A DNA stretch of 64,000 nucleotides from Acholoe squamosa (lineage: Eukaryota; Annelida; Polychaeta; Phyllodocida; Polynoidae), in NCBI GenBank assembly GCA_949317995.1, contig OX439040.1, positions 51,597,186 to 51,661,185 on the forward strand, read 5' to 3'. Within the stretch, counting starts at the first letter, position 1; each line of letters begins with the position of its first letter. Under the pieces are notes generated by a model. The model worked only from the letters and a program-made list of their open reading frames with translations. It made no database searches and was not told the origin of the DNA. Shown here in pieces: positions 42,737-55,465 of the stretch. Both the position numbers and the translations under genes were made by a program.

Positions 42737-42940
42737 ATCACACATCAGCCTCCTACTTATTACAAATTGGAAAGCAGAAATTCACACACCAGCCACCTAA
42801 TTATTACAAATTGGAAAGCAGCAAATCACACACCAGCCACCTAATTATTACAAATTGGAAAGCAGCAAATCACACACCAGCCACCTAATTATTACAAATT
42901 GGAAAGCAGCAAATCACACACCAGCCATCTAATTATTACA
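42737..42940. repeat. 44-bp minisatellite, about 4.6 copies
   Basis: The unit contains CACACACCAGCCACCTAATT followed by ATTACAAATTGGAAAGCAGC. Middle units are identical; the first and last are diverged, which suggests recent expansion from the centre. Confidence 0.85.
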
Positions 42941-45900
42941 GACGAACATCAATTCTGAAAGCTAAAGGTGAGATGAAGTTAACCCTCTGTACTGGGAGTG
43001 CATTATCCACCATGGATTTGCCCAGCTGTGTTATAACATAGGTGACTATATATGGGTGTCACAAATACTGAGTTTGTTGACGATTTGAGGCGTATATTGT
43101 CGTCAGCTATATTGACATAACCCCAATATGTAGCATGCAATGTATATCAATACCATGTAGTGATATGCAATGACGAGTATTAGCTAAGGTGGACCTATTC
43201 CCTTACCTGAGGCAATCCTGTGACAAATCCCATCTGCACCCTACCCTGGCGGCTGACACTTGGCAGTTGGTTGTCCCCTCCCATCCAGATACGGCCACTC
43301 ACTGACCATTGACCTAGAAGCCATACCCTGGCTTCCCTCCCTGCTTCTGGATGCTGTCATTGAGAGTGAACGTCTCAGCTGACGTGCGCCATAACAGGGT
43401 CAGAGGGCTGCCGGTGTACTTCTTTACCATAGGCGTGGGATCTGTCAGTGTCACCTACAGTCAGTGACACTAACCCACAGCTAATGTCGGATAGGGGGCA
43501 TTTAGCAAGTAAAGTCAGTTTTGGTTAGAGCAAATCGGATTCAAGATTGCCTGATGTGGTGGCATGGAGGAAATAGATAACACTGAGTAATGACCTACGT
43601 GTGTAAATGCAGGAGGACTAATCTCCACTTAAACATCGTGAGATTTTACTCTGCATAACATAGTTTGATAATGTCGCTTGTACTTTCTATTAAGACGTTA
43701 TTATTCATCCAGTGACCCATAGTAAATAATTGAGGGGGCATAATGATTAGTGCCATGTTTTATTTTGCGGTAAATAACTCTTTGGAAACGCGTTTGCTCG
43801 ACCCGTGTAACTGCCTTTGTATGGTTCTGACAGAGATAGAGTTTTAAAATACATTAAACAATTCCCATGTCCATGTGAATGTCCTATGACTGTGTGATCT
43901 GGGACTTGGTCTCTGCCAGCAGTCTGACTAGCCTACTTATTGGTAGGTAATAACAACGACCATCATCTCCCACTTATAAAGTGGCTCCCGCATATAAGGC
44001 ACATCCTGAATTGAGAGGAATGCTATAAAGTGCAGCTGATAGAGTAGTTTGCCAATGAAGACTGGGGGCTGCACCTAACCATGTCTAAAAAATCTATACT
44101 TTGCTATCAAAAGCAGACACCAATATCTTTTATCCATTCCTGCCCTTGATCTCATCTACTATTGATATGTGTTAAAAACTACGTTACTTACATACTGTAT
44201 ACATAAAGATTTACTGTAGTATCTGAACTGCAAAGTTGGGAATGAAGTGATTATAAGTTAGAATAACCCATCTTGATTTGGCCAAAGATGTCTTCCCGTT
44301 ATTTAACATTGTCAGCTGTGTTTCATGAGTTTTCTGATCCCACCTGATTTGCTGAATGAAATTCACAGTGAGTTATAGCCTTTCAGAGCGATTACAGTGG
44401 CTGACCCTGTCCCTACCTTTAGTAATGAAAGGGGGACTTTAATCACGTAAACATATATTCCTTATGCAAATCTCTATACATGCTGCTCACACATGAGCAG
44501 GATTGTATTAAAATACAATTATTCTGTTTGGTGTATTACTTCAACAGACATTGACTATATTGGTAGTCCTCATTACTCTGCATTTGTCTTGGAAGGATTT
44601 TTTTCCTACGCATTTCATGAGTAAGACAACAGACCACCGTAAAACACTGGAAGCACCGTAATGCACCATAGGCACAATAATATACTGGAAGCACTGTAAT
44701 ACCCTGCATATCAGGTGCCGTTCATACATGAGGATTGACCCTTGAAGCACTTTGTACAATTTACTAAAGTTGGGGTGTTCGCCTTATAGGATTATAGATC
44801 AATACCCAGTGGATCCACCATTTTGAATTTTACTGGTTCTTTTAAAAGTGGCAAAACACACCGGTAAGATGTGTTATGATGGGTACATTGTCCCTGGATA
44901 ACTACCACTTCCAGGGACAAGCTGGTTCCATTTTATCAGCTCTTATCAATGCATGTCACAGAAACTAGCTCCAGTCCTGCTTAGACTCAATAATTATAAT
45001 TGTATACTGCTTAGACCCAATATAAAACTCCCTCCCCCTCGATGGCCTGAGTTTCAGGGGCGCCATTTACATACGAGGTGCATGGGCTGTTATGATAGTT
45101 CCATTCCAGTTAAGAGGTCTCTGATCCCTTTTTCACTATAACGTTGCTGGGAAACCTAATTTATGACTTGGCCAATACTGCCATTCTTATGGGTCCAGAA
45201 AGCTTATAGCCTTCTGACATGAGTCTGCACCATCGTTAATTCAAAAACCAATGTCATGAAACAGTTTTCCTCACGGAGAAGAGTGTAGAGGATTTCGCTC
45301 TTATCTGAGAAAACCATTTAGTTCAAATTAGGCCTCGATGTTAGAGAAATGGCTTGAAGCCAACAGGACTCGTGGGAGTGAACGATAGAGGTAATATCAG
45401 ACCTGCAATAATTATCAATCCCAAAGGACCTAAAACCTCGAGCAGCTTATTTTCAGCTCAATGTCAGACAACATTGGTCAAATTTCATTGACTGATTTGA
45501 AATCGGTAATTATTGACGCCTTGGGGGCATTTCACAACTATATCAATTAGCACTACTTATTTGGAACGTGGTCCTGACCAATAACAAAGTGATGATCATC
45601 CCTATGTTCTAAATCGAACATTTTTGCACGATCCTCAGCATCCTCTTTGGCAAACAGTGATTTGGAGACAGCAAGCAGAAATAGGGGTTCCTGCGGGATT
45701 TAATATCTGATTAAGCCACCAGGAGGCACCACTATGGGCTAGATAATGAAAGATATGCATAAAACTGCTATAGGGTACTTTTTGAGGGAGGATGAGTTTT
45801 GATAAATCATTCTATTTTGGGTGTAAAGGTTCCAAATTTGGCATGTAAAAAGAATGTTTTTGGGTCTAAATAGGCATTTTTGTTGATTTTTGTTATGGGC

Positions 45901-46557
45901 AAAAGAATAAAAATCTAAGCACATTTAGCTAATTAACATCCAGGATGGGGTCACACCCACCCGTATTTAGGAAGCCATTCCTCCAAAACTATCAGGAGTA
46001 TCTTCTCATGCAATATATCTCTGAAAAGCTGGCGATTTGAATTTAGAAATCAACTTTTAGCATGCAGCACCCTTTCTCCTTGCCTCTAGACAGTTAAAGA
46101 TCATGAACGTGTACTGCTGGTACAATAATTATCTGCTTTACGTTGGTCTAATATCATATTATTTAATCTAGCATAGTTCAAAGTAAATATGGCGATTTTA
46201 CCAGATGATATAATTATATACAGGTGTTTAAGTTGCGATGTAATATTCACAACCCAAGTCCTAACAAAAGTTTTAGGTGTGTTGTGCTCTCTACAATGCC
46301 CCCGAAAGCACAGCTAATCCTTAGTTTGCTGATTTGTAGGATAGACGAGTAAGGTAACCTTAAGATGGGTCTACTTAGTATGGACCTCCGTTCTCTCTGC
46401 TGACTGGTAGCACTATAAAGTCAGATAGGTATTGGATTCCTGATCTAGCTGTACGCCTATAGTTCTAGACACTACTAGACATGGGCACAGAGATTACCCA
46501 GTCAACAAATATGACCTGTACTGGGAGAAGGGATATTAGTACCCCTTATCTCACGAT
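42941..46557. other. Intergenic, no gene recognised
   Basis: No supported coding region or RNA gene. A weak relative of the 29.9-kb TIR element lies at about 43985-44035. Confidence 0.4.
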
Positions 46558-47300
46558 TTGGCTTGGACAGTGCTTTTTTGGTCATAACCCCGGTGCATTA
46601 TCAGGCCATAACCCTACTCTAACACCTTTTGGACATCTTCAAGAAACCTTTGGTTAGAATCTGGATATATTAATAAATTGGCGGTGTATACAAAGTCAAC
46701 CTCGCCATACATACATTTCTAGTTAGAACCATTCAGGGTTCTATGGGAAACATCCTTAGATATCCTATATGAACATGCCATGCCATAAAGAATTAAATGG
46801 TTTTCCATAGTGATATGTCTCGGTACCCGCCATTTGCGGCTTGCTGACCTTTGACCCTGTAACTAGGTCAGGCACCGCCATCCGGTCTACTTTTATAGTG
46901 TCAACATGCCCCGGCATGGTTAATCGCTTGGATTTAAAAAGACTTTGTTGGTATTTGGCCTCTATATAGACCAGAATGGCACTGAAACATGGCGAGAATA
47001 ATCCTCGGCACCATGTAGTAAAGAATAGATAGGTTAAAAGGTTAATATCATAACATTTCAACGTAAGAACTTGATTATCCACATGCCGGGGCGCTGCGGC
47101 CAAGAGGCCCCGGAATATGGACAAGAAAGCACAAGACGATTTCCGCTGACAGCCATGGTGAAGCGAAACGGTTTGGTTGCACTTAGAAAATGTCTTCTTC
47201 TGGGTTTACTAGAGGATTATAAGGTAAGAAATTAATACAAAATGGAGGAATCTATGAGATAAACGCCTTAATCATGTTATGAACAAATGATAAGATTCCC
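46558..47300. repeat. Second dispersed repeat family, copy 2
   Basis: Homologous to 41503-42360, beginning GGCTTGGACAGTGCTTTTTT and ending with GGTAAGAAATTAATACAAAA and AACGCCTTAAT. It lacks the long hairpin of copy 1. Confidence 0.5.
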
Positions 47301-48005
47301 CTGCATACTGTTTCCTTTTTTTCTGCATGATTTACATTGAGCGTTACTTGACACATCAAGGCAAAGACGAATGAGTTCCATCCTTTAGGTTGTATACATA
47401 ATTAAAGGTAAGGCTTTTGGATGATATAGAAGAAAAGTTCGTTCGTAAGCAATACTTATTGATGGAAATGTCTCACTCTCTTTGTTCCCTGAAGAATAGT
47501 TTCGACGTAAACTTATCCCTTCAGTGGCAGGTATGAGTATTGAGATGCAGATAAAATGGCACTGAACTAAGGAATGAAAAAGGAATAGTGGCACATGTTA
47601 ATTTGTCATTTTATAAAAGTGCATTATGTACTGATTCATGCTTCAGGCAAGTTATTGTTAACTATTTTACTTAAATTTCAACAGTTCATACAAGTAAGAG
47701 AATGTCTAATTTCTCACATTGTAAATTCTATACTGATTCTTTTTGTTTATGGTATGTCTTTATTCAGGTGGTGCCCCTCTGCTGAAGATGTTTCCACTTA
47801 CTACGCTGTCTACTCAGCCATTTCATGTCGGCAGATATAATAAAATGTCGAACTCCATTTGTGAATGGATATATTTGCCGACATCATGGAAATAAGTTTA
47901 CCCTCATTTCTTTTATATATTCTTGAAGGAAGTGCAGCTGATTCTGGGTCGGCCAATGTGTTAAACATCTTGTGGTGATTTAAGCACTGGCTCAACTGCC
48001 TTTCA

Positions 48006-48055
48006 CTAATCCGACTATATTGCAAAAGTATAGAAAAAAAAATCAGTCGGATTAG
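48006..48055. repeat. Inverted-repeat module CTAATCCGACT...AGTCGGATTAG, copy 2
   Basis: Eleven-bp inverted arms around an AAGTATAGAAAAAA core, matching the module at 25282-25330. Further CTAATCCGACTGATT follows at about 48132. Confidence 0.5.
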
Positions 48056-49950
48056 CAAAAACTTACAACTGACAGCTGTAGAGCAAGCGCTGATGAACTG
48101 GTTCAATTGCATTGGTTGGGTCCATTGTCTGCTAATCCGACTGATTATTACATAGCGAATGTATGGGAAAAATCATCGTATTGGTTGATAATGGACCCGA
48201 CCGACACAGTCGAACCAGCCGTTTAGATTGTTATTCATGATGGTTACAGAAATGTTAGGATGGCCACCAGGAGCATGAATTAGTAATTAATCAATTATTA
48301 GGCTTGCTCAGCGTCAGTCATATCAAGCATCACCTCATACTTTACTCCAACTTCCTCACTGGTCAACACTGAACGCTGCCCACCCATCAATCTATACCAC
48401 CACAGATTCATCAAACTCCCCCTTCCCCCTTTGTTGATCTCAGTTGTAAAGCCAGAATCCTTGCACTTGCCATGGATGGACTTTCCTAAAGCGGTTATTT
48501 CACCCTATCAAAGCCATGTTTCAAGTGATTTCAAATGGAAATATCATTTTGGTGTTTGAACCAGCCTTTAACCCTTACATGCCCAGAATAGAAAAAGTGC
48601 GCTCTTAAGCATGTATACATGTTCAATAGACCACCATGGGTTTAAGATGAGCAGCTCGCAGGGTGATGAAATGTCCTGGTAGGAACAGGACCAATCTGGT
48701 CAGATCTGGTTGGGTCTGACAGATCCGACGCGTCGCCATACCTGGTAATGATTCTATTTATAGATGGGCCAATCAGGATGAAGGGAGATCGTGGAATTTC
48801 CCTGCATCCTAGAAATGCGCCCACAGGTATGTCGGTGCGTTGTGATACTCCCAGTGAGTCAGTGCCCAGAAATAGGATGGGTCCGGCTCTCCCAGCATCC
48901 TGGTATGGGTGATGTAAGAGCAGCTCACTGTACACACTGGGGGGGGGGGTTTGAGCTGTGAGCTTGTGAGCAGGTTCTGAGTGCGTGTGGCGAAGTATTT
49001 GATAAATGTGTAAAATAATGAATAATACCCAGAATGGTCCATTGACAAATCCCCACATTCCCACTCGTCTCTGCACGAGGTTTAAGGGAGGAAAATCATT
49101 AATAATAATGGCTTTTGCCAAGTCCATTGACAATTTTGGGTATTATGCATACAAGGTACATGATACAAAGAGATTTTTGGTATGAAAATACGGTACAAGA
49201 ATGAAATAGGTGAACATGTAGGTTCCTTTATGGAACTTTTAAAAAATTAAGAGATACCGGTAGCATGCTATTAATTGTTGGATCAAAGAAATCTATTATA
49301 CTTATTACTACAGGAATTAATGGGTACACATATTTTTGGCACGTCGTGAATACTGTTTGTACCTGAGTCTGTCGTGGCTATGTATTGATACAATGGAGTA
49401 TGAAAGTACATTTGTCTAAGCTGAGGTATATGGAGTATTTACAAATATGATGTACCGGTAAGAAAAGAAGGAAAGGTGTTATTTACATAGTATGTGGAGT
49501 TGGCACCGGGAAGTCGAACCAAGGTTGGGAGTTTCCCAAGATAAGTTCGGCTTCAAGCTGCCAAGGGCACATGTTTGGCCAGTATATATTGACCGAGGTC
49601 GTATTTGGGCTGGCTGCGGGAAGAGAAAAAAAAATTAAAGGTTTTATGTAGGACAGGGTCAAGTAGTATTCGATATGACTGTTGGCCCCGCTCTTCATAG
49701 TTTGTGCCAAACTTAAGAACCTAAGGTTAAATATGAACTTAATTATGCTACTGACTAAAGCTCATAAATACAATACATGGTTGAGCTTGAAAAGGGTGTA
49801 CGAAAAGGGATGGTCTTGTAGCACCTAAGGTGACTTTTATAAAAAGTCTGTTATAAAAATCACCTATAAGACCATAGGGTTTTGCCAATCTATTGCAGGC
49901 ATGAAAAACAGGTTGACCTTGTTTTATTTGAAAATAAAGAGTCAGTTTTG
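48056..49950. other. Intergenic, no gene recognised
   Basis: The longest frame (minus, 48642-49133) has no domain, splice or codon support. A poly-G run lies near 48940-48950. No LTR matching the one near 63.4 kb was found here. Confidence 0.35.
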
Positions 49951-50057
49951 TTCAAAAGAAAAAACAATTATCTTGGGTGGTTGTAGGGGGGTCAGGGAAG
50001 TTTGTACTGTACGGCACGTTGAAATGTCCAAAGTTCATTATTACTAATTGTATATTG

Positions 50058-50703
50058 TTATTTGGTTTTTCTAAACTGTTTTGCGGCATGGAAACTGTTG
50101 GGTGGGAGGTTGCCATGCTGTCGGGCATTCAAGTACATAAAACGGCCCTCAGCTCTCCGCTTGGTTCTGTGTTTAATGGGCCTGAAGGAGACAGAGAGAT
50201 CAGCGAAGTCCTCCATCACTGAGGCTAGGTTTCCGGCCTCAGCGATGGCTGAGTCTCCACTGTCTGAGTCTGTGGTTGTAGGTGAGTCGACTGGGGGAAT
50301 CCAGCGAGCTGGCCTGGGCCTCCATGCCGTCCTGGGTGGGGAATATGCTGCCCTGTTCCAGTTAACGGGGACTACCCTGTTGTAGGAGCAGGGACAGCTG
50401 AAACCATTTGGTTGGTGGTGGCATGGTGTGCAGAGGGCTGCTGATGATGTTTGCCCTCTCATGTGCGTGCAGAAATTATTGTTATGCATCCTGTATGCCG
50501 GGGGCATCGGGGTCCCGGGCCTGCAGGATGCAGAGATGACAGTGCCCGATGGGGGCAGCACGGCGAGGTGGTTCAGTCTTACTGGTCTTATGGGGATGGG
50601 TTCACTTCTCCTTGAGCCTCTGGGACCGGTGGTGCTGGTTCCTCTGTACTGGGTCCTGTCTGTGGTTCCGACTGGATCTTGGCTGTGTCCGGTGCTGGGC
50701 CTG
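50058..50703 (-). CDS. Second open frame through the same 3' exon (unknown protein)
   Basis: A different frame from the Pro/Glu tail stays open from upstream of the 50703 acceptor to 50058, giving about 215 residues after the acceptor. It has a Cys/His cluster (CTHMRG...CTPCHH...CPCS), an acidic Ser-rich part (DSDSGDSAIAEAG) and a basic motif (HRTKRRAEGR), unlike random frames. It might be reached by alternative splicing or an unseen start. No family is recognised; GC-rich chance coding is a real alternative. Confidence 0.3.
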
Positions 50704-51140
50704 CTGAGGGGGGGAACAGGAAGAGAAAACAATTCATCAACCAAATATTGTCTGTCATGGTTTGCAAGCAGGCCATGGTCAACACAGGAAAGGACGCGAG
50801 GTCAATATCATTTTGTTAATGTATAGCATAAGTACAGAGCTCAATTGATTCATTTAGCGCGGGTCCTGTATCCAGGGACGCTATTGTTTAGTTTTAGGTT
50901 CCACCTGGTGGTAATGGTGGGCTGGCGCCGTGACATAATAAAAAGAAAAAAAAAAAAAACGGTAAGTCATGGAAGTTAAAACAAATGTGACCTGCTCAGG
51001 TCGGTTCTTGCCCATCAATGTACCTTTAAGGGGACTGTGTCGATGCCGATTGTGGGAAAATTTATTTTGGGCCGAGATTTTGGAAAAAATGAAAAAGGAA
51101 AAAAATTCTCTTGTGCCGCCAAGTGTTCATCCGGGCATAC

Positions 51141-51148
51141 TATAAAAG
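51141..51148 (+). promoter_or_regulatory. TATA box on the plus strand
   Basis: TATAAAAG stands about 55 bases upstream of the ATG at 51196. The expected transcription start is near 51170. It lies antisense inside the intron of the minus-strand candidate gene. Confidence 0.4.
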
Positions 51149-51195
51149 AGGGGCACCTGTCGTTGGTGGGATGTCATAACGTTATATAACCGGTC

Positions 51196-51438
51196 ATGGA
51201 GGTTTATGAAGTCGATCTTGTGATGCCCAACGGGACAGTTTTGCATGTCATCATCACCATGTCCGGTGGATTGTAAGTTAATTTCTTATGTTAAAGTCGA
51301 ATTTGTGTTTTTGAGAAATTTTGAGGGTTAAGGTATGGATAATTTGGTCTAATCACTCTTATTCGTTTTATGTATTTCAGCATTGTACAAATACAGTGGC
51401 ATGTCATCCCGCCTGGCGGGATTGCGAACGGGTACTGA
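51196..51438 (+). CDS. Possible two-exon mini-ORF of 45 codons
   Basis: Exon 1 (51196-51272) begins MEVYEVDLVMPNGT and ends at GGATT|GTAAGT. A good acceptor (TATTTCAG) at 51380 joins exon 2 (51381-51438), which runs in frame to TGA 51436-51438. Without splicing the frame stops at once at the donor. A further donor-like GTGAGT follows the stop. I do not recognise the product; it may be a 5' leader frame of a longer transcript. Confidence 0.25.
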
Positions 51439-51524
51439 GGTGAGTTCGATTTGAGCAAGTCAAGGTGTGAACATGTGTTGATGTTGTTGTTGTGATGGGG
51501 ACACCACGTGCGGCCGTCACATGA

Positions 51525-51640
51525 CCGATGGTAGTCATGGTGACGGTCGTGACATCTGTCAGACTGTTAATTGATGCGCAACCAAGATGGCGCCGGGCTG
51601 CCGCGTTTGGCGCGAAAAGTGTCGCGCCAGACTCCGCAGT
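51525..51640. promoter_or_regulatory. CpG-rich block with E2F and YY1-like sites
   Basis: It holds a perfect palindromic E2F site TTTGGCGCGAAA (51606-51617), a YY1-like CAAGATGGCGCC (51583-51594) and several CpGs, unlike the AT-rich surroundings. This is typical of TATA-less animal promoters. The gene it would serve is not identified. Confidence 0.35.
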
Positions 51641-51764
51641 CGGGGCCGATGTTGATAAGCATCAGTGTGGGCCGATCTGTTTGTGTTAGTTGGTCTTATC
51701 TATTGTTATTATGTTAGTGTGTTTGATGGTAGTTGGGTGTGGGTGTGCTTTGGACAATATTGTG

Positions 51765-51812
51765 CCGTGGGTTTGGGGGGGTCTGGTGGGGGGTGGTGGG
51801 GTTGGGGGTAAT
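51765..51812 (+). other. G-rich tract, potential G-quadruplex
   Basis: Multiple runs of three to seven G lie within under 50 bases on the plus strand. A second such tract is at about 53340-53370. Confidence 0.5.
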
Positions 51813-52974
51813 CCCCACATCAGCGTCTTCATGACGTTATCCGTCATGCTAACCGCTGTGTGTGAGGTGTTACCTGCCATCCCCACATAAGTGGGATGGT
51901 ATCTTCCAAGCGCTACTGACATTTGTATATAACCTTGGGGCGGCCCAAGTCATGTGATAGTGGGGGGTGGCTGCTAGTTGAAAATCGCGGTGTGGGGCCC
52001 TGGATTATTTTGCATCTATGGAACCGGCCATTTTGGAAATGTGAGTCAGAATTTTACCTACCATTAATCATGTCTGTGGCTCTCTTGGCCAGGTTTGGAT
52101 CGAACAAAAACAGGTCTTTGGGAGGCTGGGCCTCCTTGGGGTCCAGCAGAGCCAGCTCGATTGGGTTGTCCTTGCCTGAAGTCGGCTGGGGCTCGCGCTT
52201 CCTTTTCTGATATGTCCTCCTGGCGCTAAGGGGTGAAATTGAAGCGAAACTGGCTGAGGACTCGCCATCACAGGGAGTCAGCTGGTAGTCCGGCTGCCCT
52301 TTCTCCTCAATGACTAGTGTTAGAGTGTGTGGTCTGGAGCTGAATATTAGTGCTAGGGGGATTCGCCAGAATAGGGGGCATCTAGGGTATCGCTCAAGGC
52401 GGATGGTCCTCAGGCGGCCGGCGATGATCATGATGACCTCGCTCCACCATTCTGCATCCAGATGGCGTCCCAGGGGCTTAGTCAGCCGGGGTAGAGTCAG
52501 TCAGGGTGCGATGATCGAAGAAGGTCACAGATTTCGGCCGTAGACCATAGATGCCAGGGGAAAACTGAAGGTTCTCCCCTCGGAATGGATTCTGAGCACG
52601 AATTTGGCCGTGTTACCTGAAGGCTCCTGTTTCCAGTATGGCCAGTGCCGCAGGCATCTCTTGCAGATAGCCCTGAACAGGATCAGTGCTATCACAAGGA
52701 CTGTGATCGACACCATGGTGTCGTACCTGCCAGGTAGCTGGATCCATATGTTGGTGTCTTTCTGCTCTGTAGGAGGGGTGGGCGATGGCCACTCTGAGAT
52801 GGCTTTCTTGATTAATTCCTTCAGTTTGGTCCAAGAAGCTACGTCTGCCATTGCTGGGGTGCTGTGAATACTGATGAGGTGCGCCAGGTGTGTCACCCGC
52901 ATGTGCACACGGCACGTGAGGATGAGGCAGGTCAGCGCTGTGATTGGTGATAACAGGTGTAGCCATGGTGAATA

Positions 52975-55465
52975 CTTTAGATGATATCTACACTGTCAGT
53001 CATGGCTTTCCTGAACTCCTCGCCAGTAAAAATGTTTTGTTTACATCGTGCTTTGGGTATTTAGAGAGGATTTGGATAAAAATCAGTTCTACGAGGAGAT
53101 AGATATGGTACTTTTGTATAAATTCCTGTAATATCATAACCTATCTCTGTGTTAATTTCATCATTATCTAGCCTAAAACTTTATAACCATGCAAGATACA
53201 AAACAAGAAGGCCGCCATAACAGGATGCCTAACTAGCTTGACATACTTCTTTTTCATTGGTCAGTTATCATTTCCCAGAGGGTCACGGCGTCAGAGACGC
53301 ATTATACGTAATGTGGCGCTGATGTCAGAGTGGTCCCCAACTTGGGGCGGTGGTGGGGGGGTGGGGGTTTTTTGCTTGGCTTAGTTGTGAGGTTTTGTGA
53401 GGCGCAGGGGGTAATCCATGCAAGTTTGCTGGTGGGGTCGCGCTTGTTTTGTGTGGTATGTTTGACACCAGACATTGTAGGCATGATTCTCAAGTAGACT
53501 AGGTTGCTAGGCTAATCTATGACTAGTAAAAGATGCGTCCTACCTTGACTATTATTTCAAGGTTAGAGAGTTATCTGAGACGGTTCAATTCAGTGGTGGG
53601 GGCAACTGGACTTATATTTGGAGTAATTTTGAACACTTTAAGGATTGCTGGCTGCACCTGAGGTTGACATTGTTGTCAAAAGATGTGTTTGTGGCACATG
53701 AGTAGTGGCCTAGTGGCTCACATGAGGGCTGCTTGGAGGCAGTATGTGTGTGTGCACGAGGTGGTGCAATGCGAATGCAAGTTACGTGCTGAGTTTGTCC
53801 CACGAGGTAGGGGTAGGGTAGTCGCTATAAGGGGGTTTGAAGTAAACGCTCGATAGCTTGAGGACACTATGGGGTCCTGGAGTTGTTTTCCTGTTTGCGC
53901 TGTGCTAAACAGGAGAAAATTTCAGGTCTTTGCAGCTTACGTCAATGAATAAAGGTTAGTGCTCCGCATTAGTCAGTTTGATCCCATACAGATCCGTGGC
54001 CTTGCTTTTATTGCCATGTGGGCTTGGAAGACTACGGATGGTCCACCCTGAGTTGAGTCCATGTTTAATCTCTGGTGCCTTGAGGCATTTCAGTGATATT
54101 AAGGTAGTCTAAGGTAGGATAGGTTGTGTGGGGTGTGGGGTGTTGCCAAAAGGTTAATAAGTAAGACTTAAAGTGGTCAGGTTGCCATAGAAAGGTATGA
54201 AGTGGACTGCAAATTCAAGCATTGCATTTTACAAAGCACTCTGGGCGCACACTACCATTGGCATGTAATGGGTATCTGGGTAACATGATGGCATAATCCA
54301 TCATTGTCATGCTAGAACGATTGATGACGCTACTAAATGGACACATAAGACAAGTCCTACCTGGGCTGGTTGCATGGCAGTCTCGGCATTTTGGCCCTGT
54401 GGTCTCCGGATACTTGCTCCATGTGGTGACTGGGTTTGGTAAGTTTGGTGTATTGTTGAGAAATGGTTAAGATTGGGGTGGGAGGAGGCTTATATGCTGA
54501 TCATGAGGTGGCTATTTCTCAATCACAGGCATCCCTTAGAGGTATGTCTCTCCCAAAAATGGCATGGGGCCTTTCTATTGGATGGATGCTAGTGTACCCG
54601 CCGGTTCCTATGCAAATTATTATCCTATAGCTATTAGGGTGGAGTGGTAAGTTATGACACAATATTGTTGTGGTTAAGGGTGGGTGGTATGTGAAATACT
54701 GATGATGAAATCAGGTCTTGTGGGATTCCCATCCTGGCCACCTGTGGCACAGGAATTAAGGATGTTAATATGATTATGTGTCTCACCAAACATTCCATTA
54801 CCAATGGTAAACAGAGGTATAAACATGGATCAGGATGCAAGAGAGCTGCTCTCCTACAGTAGGCCGTCATTTGGTAATACCTTAGAGTATTGAGGAGCCC
54901 TGAGCTTGTATCAAACCGGCGCATGCATGTCCCAAAGGAATGGGATCACAAACCGAGAATATGCTGTGACCGTGGGTAATTTATGTGGTGTGCCAACCAG
55001 TTTCATCCAGTTTATAACTGCCTGAGCCTTAAAGAATTAAGTAGAATTTTTGGCAATGTCACTCACTAGTTTGTGGTAGTAAAATTGTGATGTGTTAGTA
55101 TAAATGATTGGAATTTGTGGGGGAAGGTGAAGGTAAGGGGGGGAAGAGAAGAAAAAGAAAAAAAAAATTTTTAGGGGTACTAAATGAGTGCTTTCTATTT
55201 GAATAATTCAAAGAGAGATAGGGAGAGGGCATCCTTTACACGAAGAAACTATACCTATAGTGTCCGGTATCTTTGTTTGTTTTGAAGATGGTGAGAAAAA
55301 GGAGAATATATACATGTGGTGTTGGGGTGGGTTCTGTACTCTGAATACAGATGCCGAAGATGAAATTTCTTTTGAGAAAAAGGTCTCTATTTCTTTTTGG
55401 AAGGATTTTTCTTTGCCTTTTTGGTTGGTATGGGGGCAAAGGTTATTGTTCCCTTCTTTGCTGGT
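52975..55465. other. Stretch between the 50-53 kb frames and the retrotransposon pol gene
   Basis: No supported gene. In a minus-strand retroelement this is where the end of pol, an envelope-like gene or the 3' LTR would lie, but I find no sequence matching the 5' LTR at 63.36-63.6 kb and no clear polypurine tract. A purine-rich run is at 55130-55170 on the plus strand. Confidence 0.4.

Larger units (their letters stand above)
50588..52851 (-). pseudogene. Candidate two-exon membrane-protein gene with Pro/Glu-rich tail, disrupted by two TGA codons
   Basis: Exon 1 (52062-52851) starts at an ATG in good context (CAGCAATGG) and encodes MADVASWTKLKELIKK, then a transmembrane segment (MVSITVLVIALILF) followed by the basic RAICKRC, then a soluble stretch. 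In-frame TGA codons at 52525-52527 and 52501-52503 interrupt it; an alternative frame stays open across that gap, so two compensating indels are likely. The exon ends at AATG|GTAGGT (phase 1). A strong acceptor (TCTTCCTGTTCCCCCCCTCAG) at 50703 restores phase and gives a tail rich in Pro, Glu and Gln ending at TAA 50588-50590. About 300 codons. I do not recognise the family. It could be a decaying host gene or an accessory/envelope-like gene of the retroelement on the same strand. Confidence 0.4.

Noticed and set aside
48642..49133. Minus-strand open frame of 163 codons
   Set aside because: No domain, no supporting splice sites, a region with a poly-G run, and composition unlike the confirmed coding exons. 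Treated as chance.
50917..50960. TGGCGCCGTGACAT resembling an LTR-element primer-binding site on the plus strand
   Set aside because: No plus-strand gag or pol follows and no flanking LTR pair could be seen; the A-rich run after it is simple sequence.
53935..54020. Possible 3' LTR (minus-strand AATAAA and TTCATTGAC similar to the 5' LTR end)
   Set aside because: The resemblance is limited to a few short words; the order and the rest of the sequence do not align with 63354-63598.
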